Shown here: piece by piece, positions 4,237-5,288 of the stretch
Position numbering within the stretch: position 1 is the stretch's first letter
Layout of the letters: each line of letters starts with the position of its first letter
Source of the DNA: Leptolyngbyaceae cyanobacterium SM1_3_5
GTDB lineage: Bacteria > Cyanobacteriota > Cyanobacteriia > Elainellales > Elainellaceae
Direction: 5' to 3'
DNA length: 5,288 nucleotides
NCBI GenBank assembly: GCA_012031475.1
Contig: JAAUTJ010000398.1
Span: 1-5,288 of the forward strand
Translations under genes and position numbers: made by a program
The notes under the pieces: model-generated
The model's input: only the letters and a program-made list of their open reading frames with translations
Databases searched by the model: none
Told to the model about the DNA's origin: nothing

Positions 4237-5288
4237 TTAGGCCGATCGCCAGCGGCCAATTTCGCCTTGATAAAGATTGGCATAGTAGAGATATCCATCC
4301 GGCCCCGTTTCCATATCCACGATGTAGGACAACTCATCAACTATCCGGGTCAATCCAACCGTTCCATCCGCATTCAAGGACGTTGCATAGACGGTTCCTC
4401 CACTCACATCGTTGTAGAACAATGCGCCGTCATACATCGTCGGCAGCGTGTTTCCAGTGTAGAAATCGCCCATAATCAAAGCCGATGCACCCCGTCCATC
4501 CGAATTTTGACTGGCATCGTGGTGACGAGCCAGTAAAGGTGCGATCGCCTGCCCATTGGGGTAGAAGGCTTGAGCCTGAGGCAAACCTTGGTATCTACTA
4601 TTTGGAAAAGCGCCTTCAAAGTACGGCCAGCCGAAGTTTCCTCCCCGCGTCGCCGGATTAATTTCTTCCCAGGTTGTCCAGCCCACATCACCGACATAGG
4701 GAGTGCCTGTGCCCGGTTGAATCGTAAACCGGAACGGATTGCGGAAGCCCAGGCTCCACACCTTGGAGCGGTTGCTGTCCGCATTGCCATTGAAGAAAGG
4801 ATTATCCGCCATGCCGCGCCCCGTCAGCGGATCAATTCGCAGAAGTTTACCCGACAGGTTGTCGATATCTTGAACCCGAACGCTGCGTGAGTCAACGCTG
4901 TTGTAGGAGGTTCCATCTCCAACCGAGACAAACAAAGACCCATCTAGCCCAAATCGAACTTGTCCAATGCTGTGGCTGGTGCTATCCCCGGCCAGATAAT
5001 CACGAATATTGTTGTTTCGATCGAAGTCGGTGTCGGTGGCTTGATAGTCGTGACCCAGATTAGCGGAGTCTGGATCTTCGATCAAGGCAGCAGGTACGGT
5101 GATGTTTGAGGTGTTGGCAACTCCAGACGGCAGGATTGAAAAATCGATCGTGCTGTCAATCTGCGGATGGCTGGTGTACTGCCAAAGGCTGTTGTTGCCC
5201 AGCAGGACAACTTCGCTGTTGGGCAAAGCGGTCGTGAAGTTTGTGGCTGGATTTGCCGTCACCCGAATCAGACGCGCCGGGCGATTGC
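4237..5288 (-). CDS. PQQ-dependent glucose/sorbosone dehydrogenase, C-terminal part
   Basis: This is the C-terminal 350 or so residues of a beta-propeller sugar dehydrogenase that would oxidise an aldose with PQQ as cofactor, probably in the periplasm or outside the cell. The frame stays open through the right edge, and the GTG at 5262 sits inside it, so the true start lies outside the window. Numbering from that GTG: HSIGQVRFGLDG (97-108) aligns with the catalytic-His segment of soluble glucose dehydrogenase, so His97 is the likely base. LGFRNP (171-176) carries the Arg that contacts PQQ in relatives. GDVGWTTWEEIN (191-202) and GGNFGWP (207-213) are family hallmarks. The end GPDGYLYYANLYQGEIGRWR is the usual last blade. 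Residues about 30-95 form a long Asp/Asn/Ser-rich insertion before the catalytic segment. There is no C-terminal RTX domain. The substrate is uncertain, and N-terminal domains and any signal peptide are not visible. Confidence 0.9.
   Translation of the reverse strand, partial: NRPARLIRVTANPATNFTTALPNSEVVLLGNNSLWQYTSHPQIDSTIDFSILPSGVANTSNITVPAALIEDPDSANLGHDYQATDTDFDRNNNIRDYLAGDSTSHSIGQVRFGLDGSLFVSVGDGTSYNSVDSRSVRVQDIDNLSGKLLRIDPLTGRGMADNPFFNGNADSNRSKVWSLGFRNPFRFTIQPGTGTPYVGDVGWTTWEEINPATRGGNFGWPYFEGAFPNSRYQGLPQAQAFYPNGQAIAPLLARHHDASQNSDGRGASALIMGDFYTGNTLPTMYDGALFYNDVSGGTVYATSLNADGTVGLTRIVDELSYIVDMETGPDGYLYYANLYQGEIGRWRSA

Larger units (their letters stand above)
274..4548. repeat. HIP1 palindromes (GCGATCGC), at least nine copies
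   Basis: Exact octamers occur at 274-281, 734-741, 1776-1783, 2029-2036, 2488-2495, 3193-3200, 3864-3871, 4093-4100 and 4541-4548. Chance expectation for one octamer in 5.3 kb is well under one. HIP1 is a cyanobacterial genome signature. Eight copies lie in coding DNA and one in the 3906-4236 spacer. Confidence 0.93.

Noticed and set aside
4171..4890. Open frames of 121 and 106 codons on the + strand opposite the dehydrogenase
   Set aside because: They are shadows of the strongly conserved dehydrogenase frame and have no family features.
1..5288. CRISPR array, tRNA, rRNA or intact insertion sequence
   Set aside because: I saw no regularly spaced direct repeats, cloverleaf-like sequence, ribosomal segment or transposase frame anywhere in the window.

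Overview
The window looks like chromosomal DNA of a cyanobacterium, probably a filamentous one with a large secretome. The strongest evidence is the highly iterated palindrome HIP1 (GCGATCGC), of which I count at least nine exact copies in 5.3 kb, plus many partial CGATCG copies. The protein types agree: a Ca-binding RTX protein with the C-terminal tail style common in cyanobacteria, and a PQQ-type sugar dehydrogenase. Genus cannot be read from this window.

Layout, left to right. (1) Positions 1-2627, + strand: the 3' part of a large repeat protein, cut by the left edge. It has four cadherin/Ig-like repeats of about 130 residues, then two blocks of RTX nonamers and a C-terminal type I secretion tail. 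(2) Positions 2628-2817: a short AT-richer spacer with a possible promoter. (3) Positions 2818-2967, + strand: a 49-codon gene whose product is visibly two copies of one helix-like motif. (4) Positions 2958-3019: a G-rich heptamer repeat and a 9-bp inverted repeat. Together they overlap the ends of both converging genes. (5) Positions 3012-3905, - strand: an ABC-2-type exporter ATPase with no permease beside it in the window. (6) Positions 3906-4236: a gene-poor spacer of about 330 bases. It holds a strong hairpin, a small palindrome and a protein-like fragment of unclear status. (7) Positions 4237-5288, - strand: the C-terminal part of a glucose/sorbosone (PQQ) dehydrogenase, cut by the right edge.

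I see no operon linking these genes. The RTX protein and the dehydrogenase are both probably extracytoplasmic and Ca-dependent, but they are on opposite strands and separated by unrelated genes. The ABC ATPase is not the type I secretion ATPase for the RTX protein: it is a lone nucleotide-binding domain. No CRISPR array, tRNA, rRNA or intact insertion sequence was seen. The items most worth a second look are the duplicated 49-residue protein, the G-rich/inverted-repeat junction at its end, and the protein-like fragment with the hairpin at 4043-4180. I did not find a convincing new multi-gene system.
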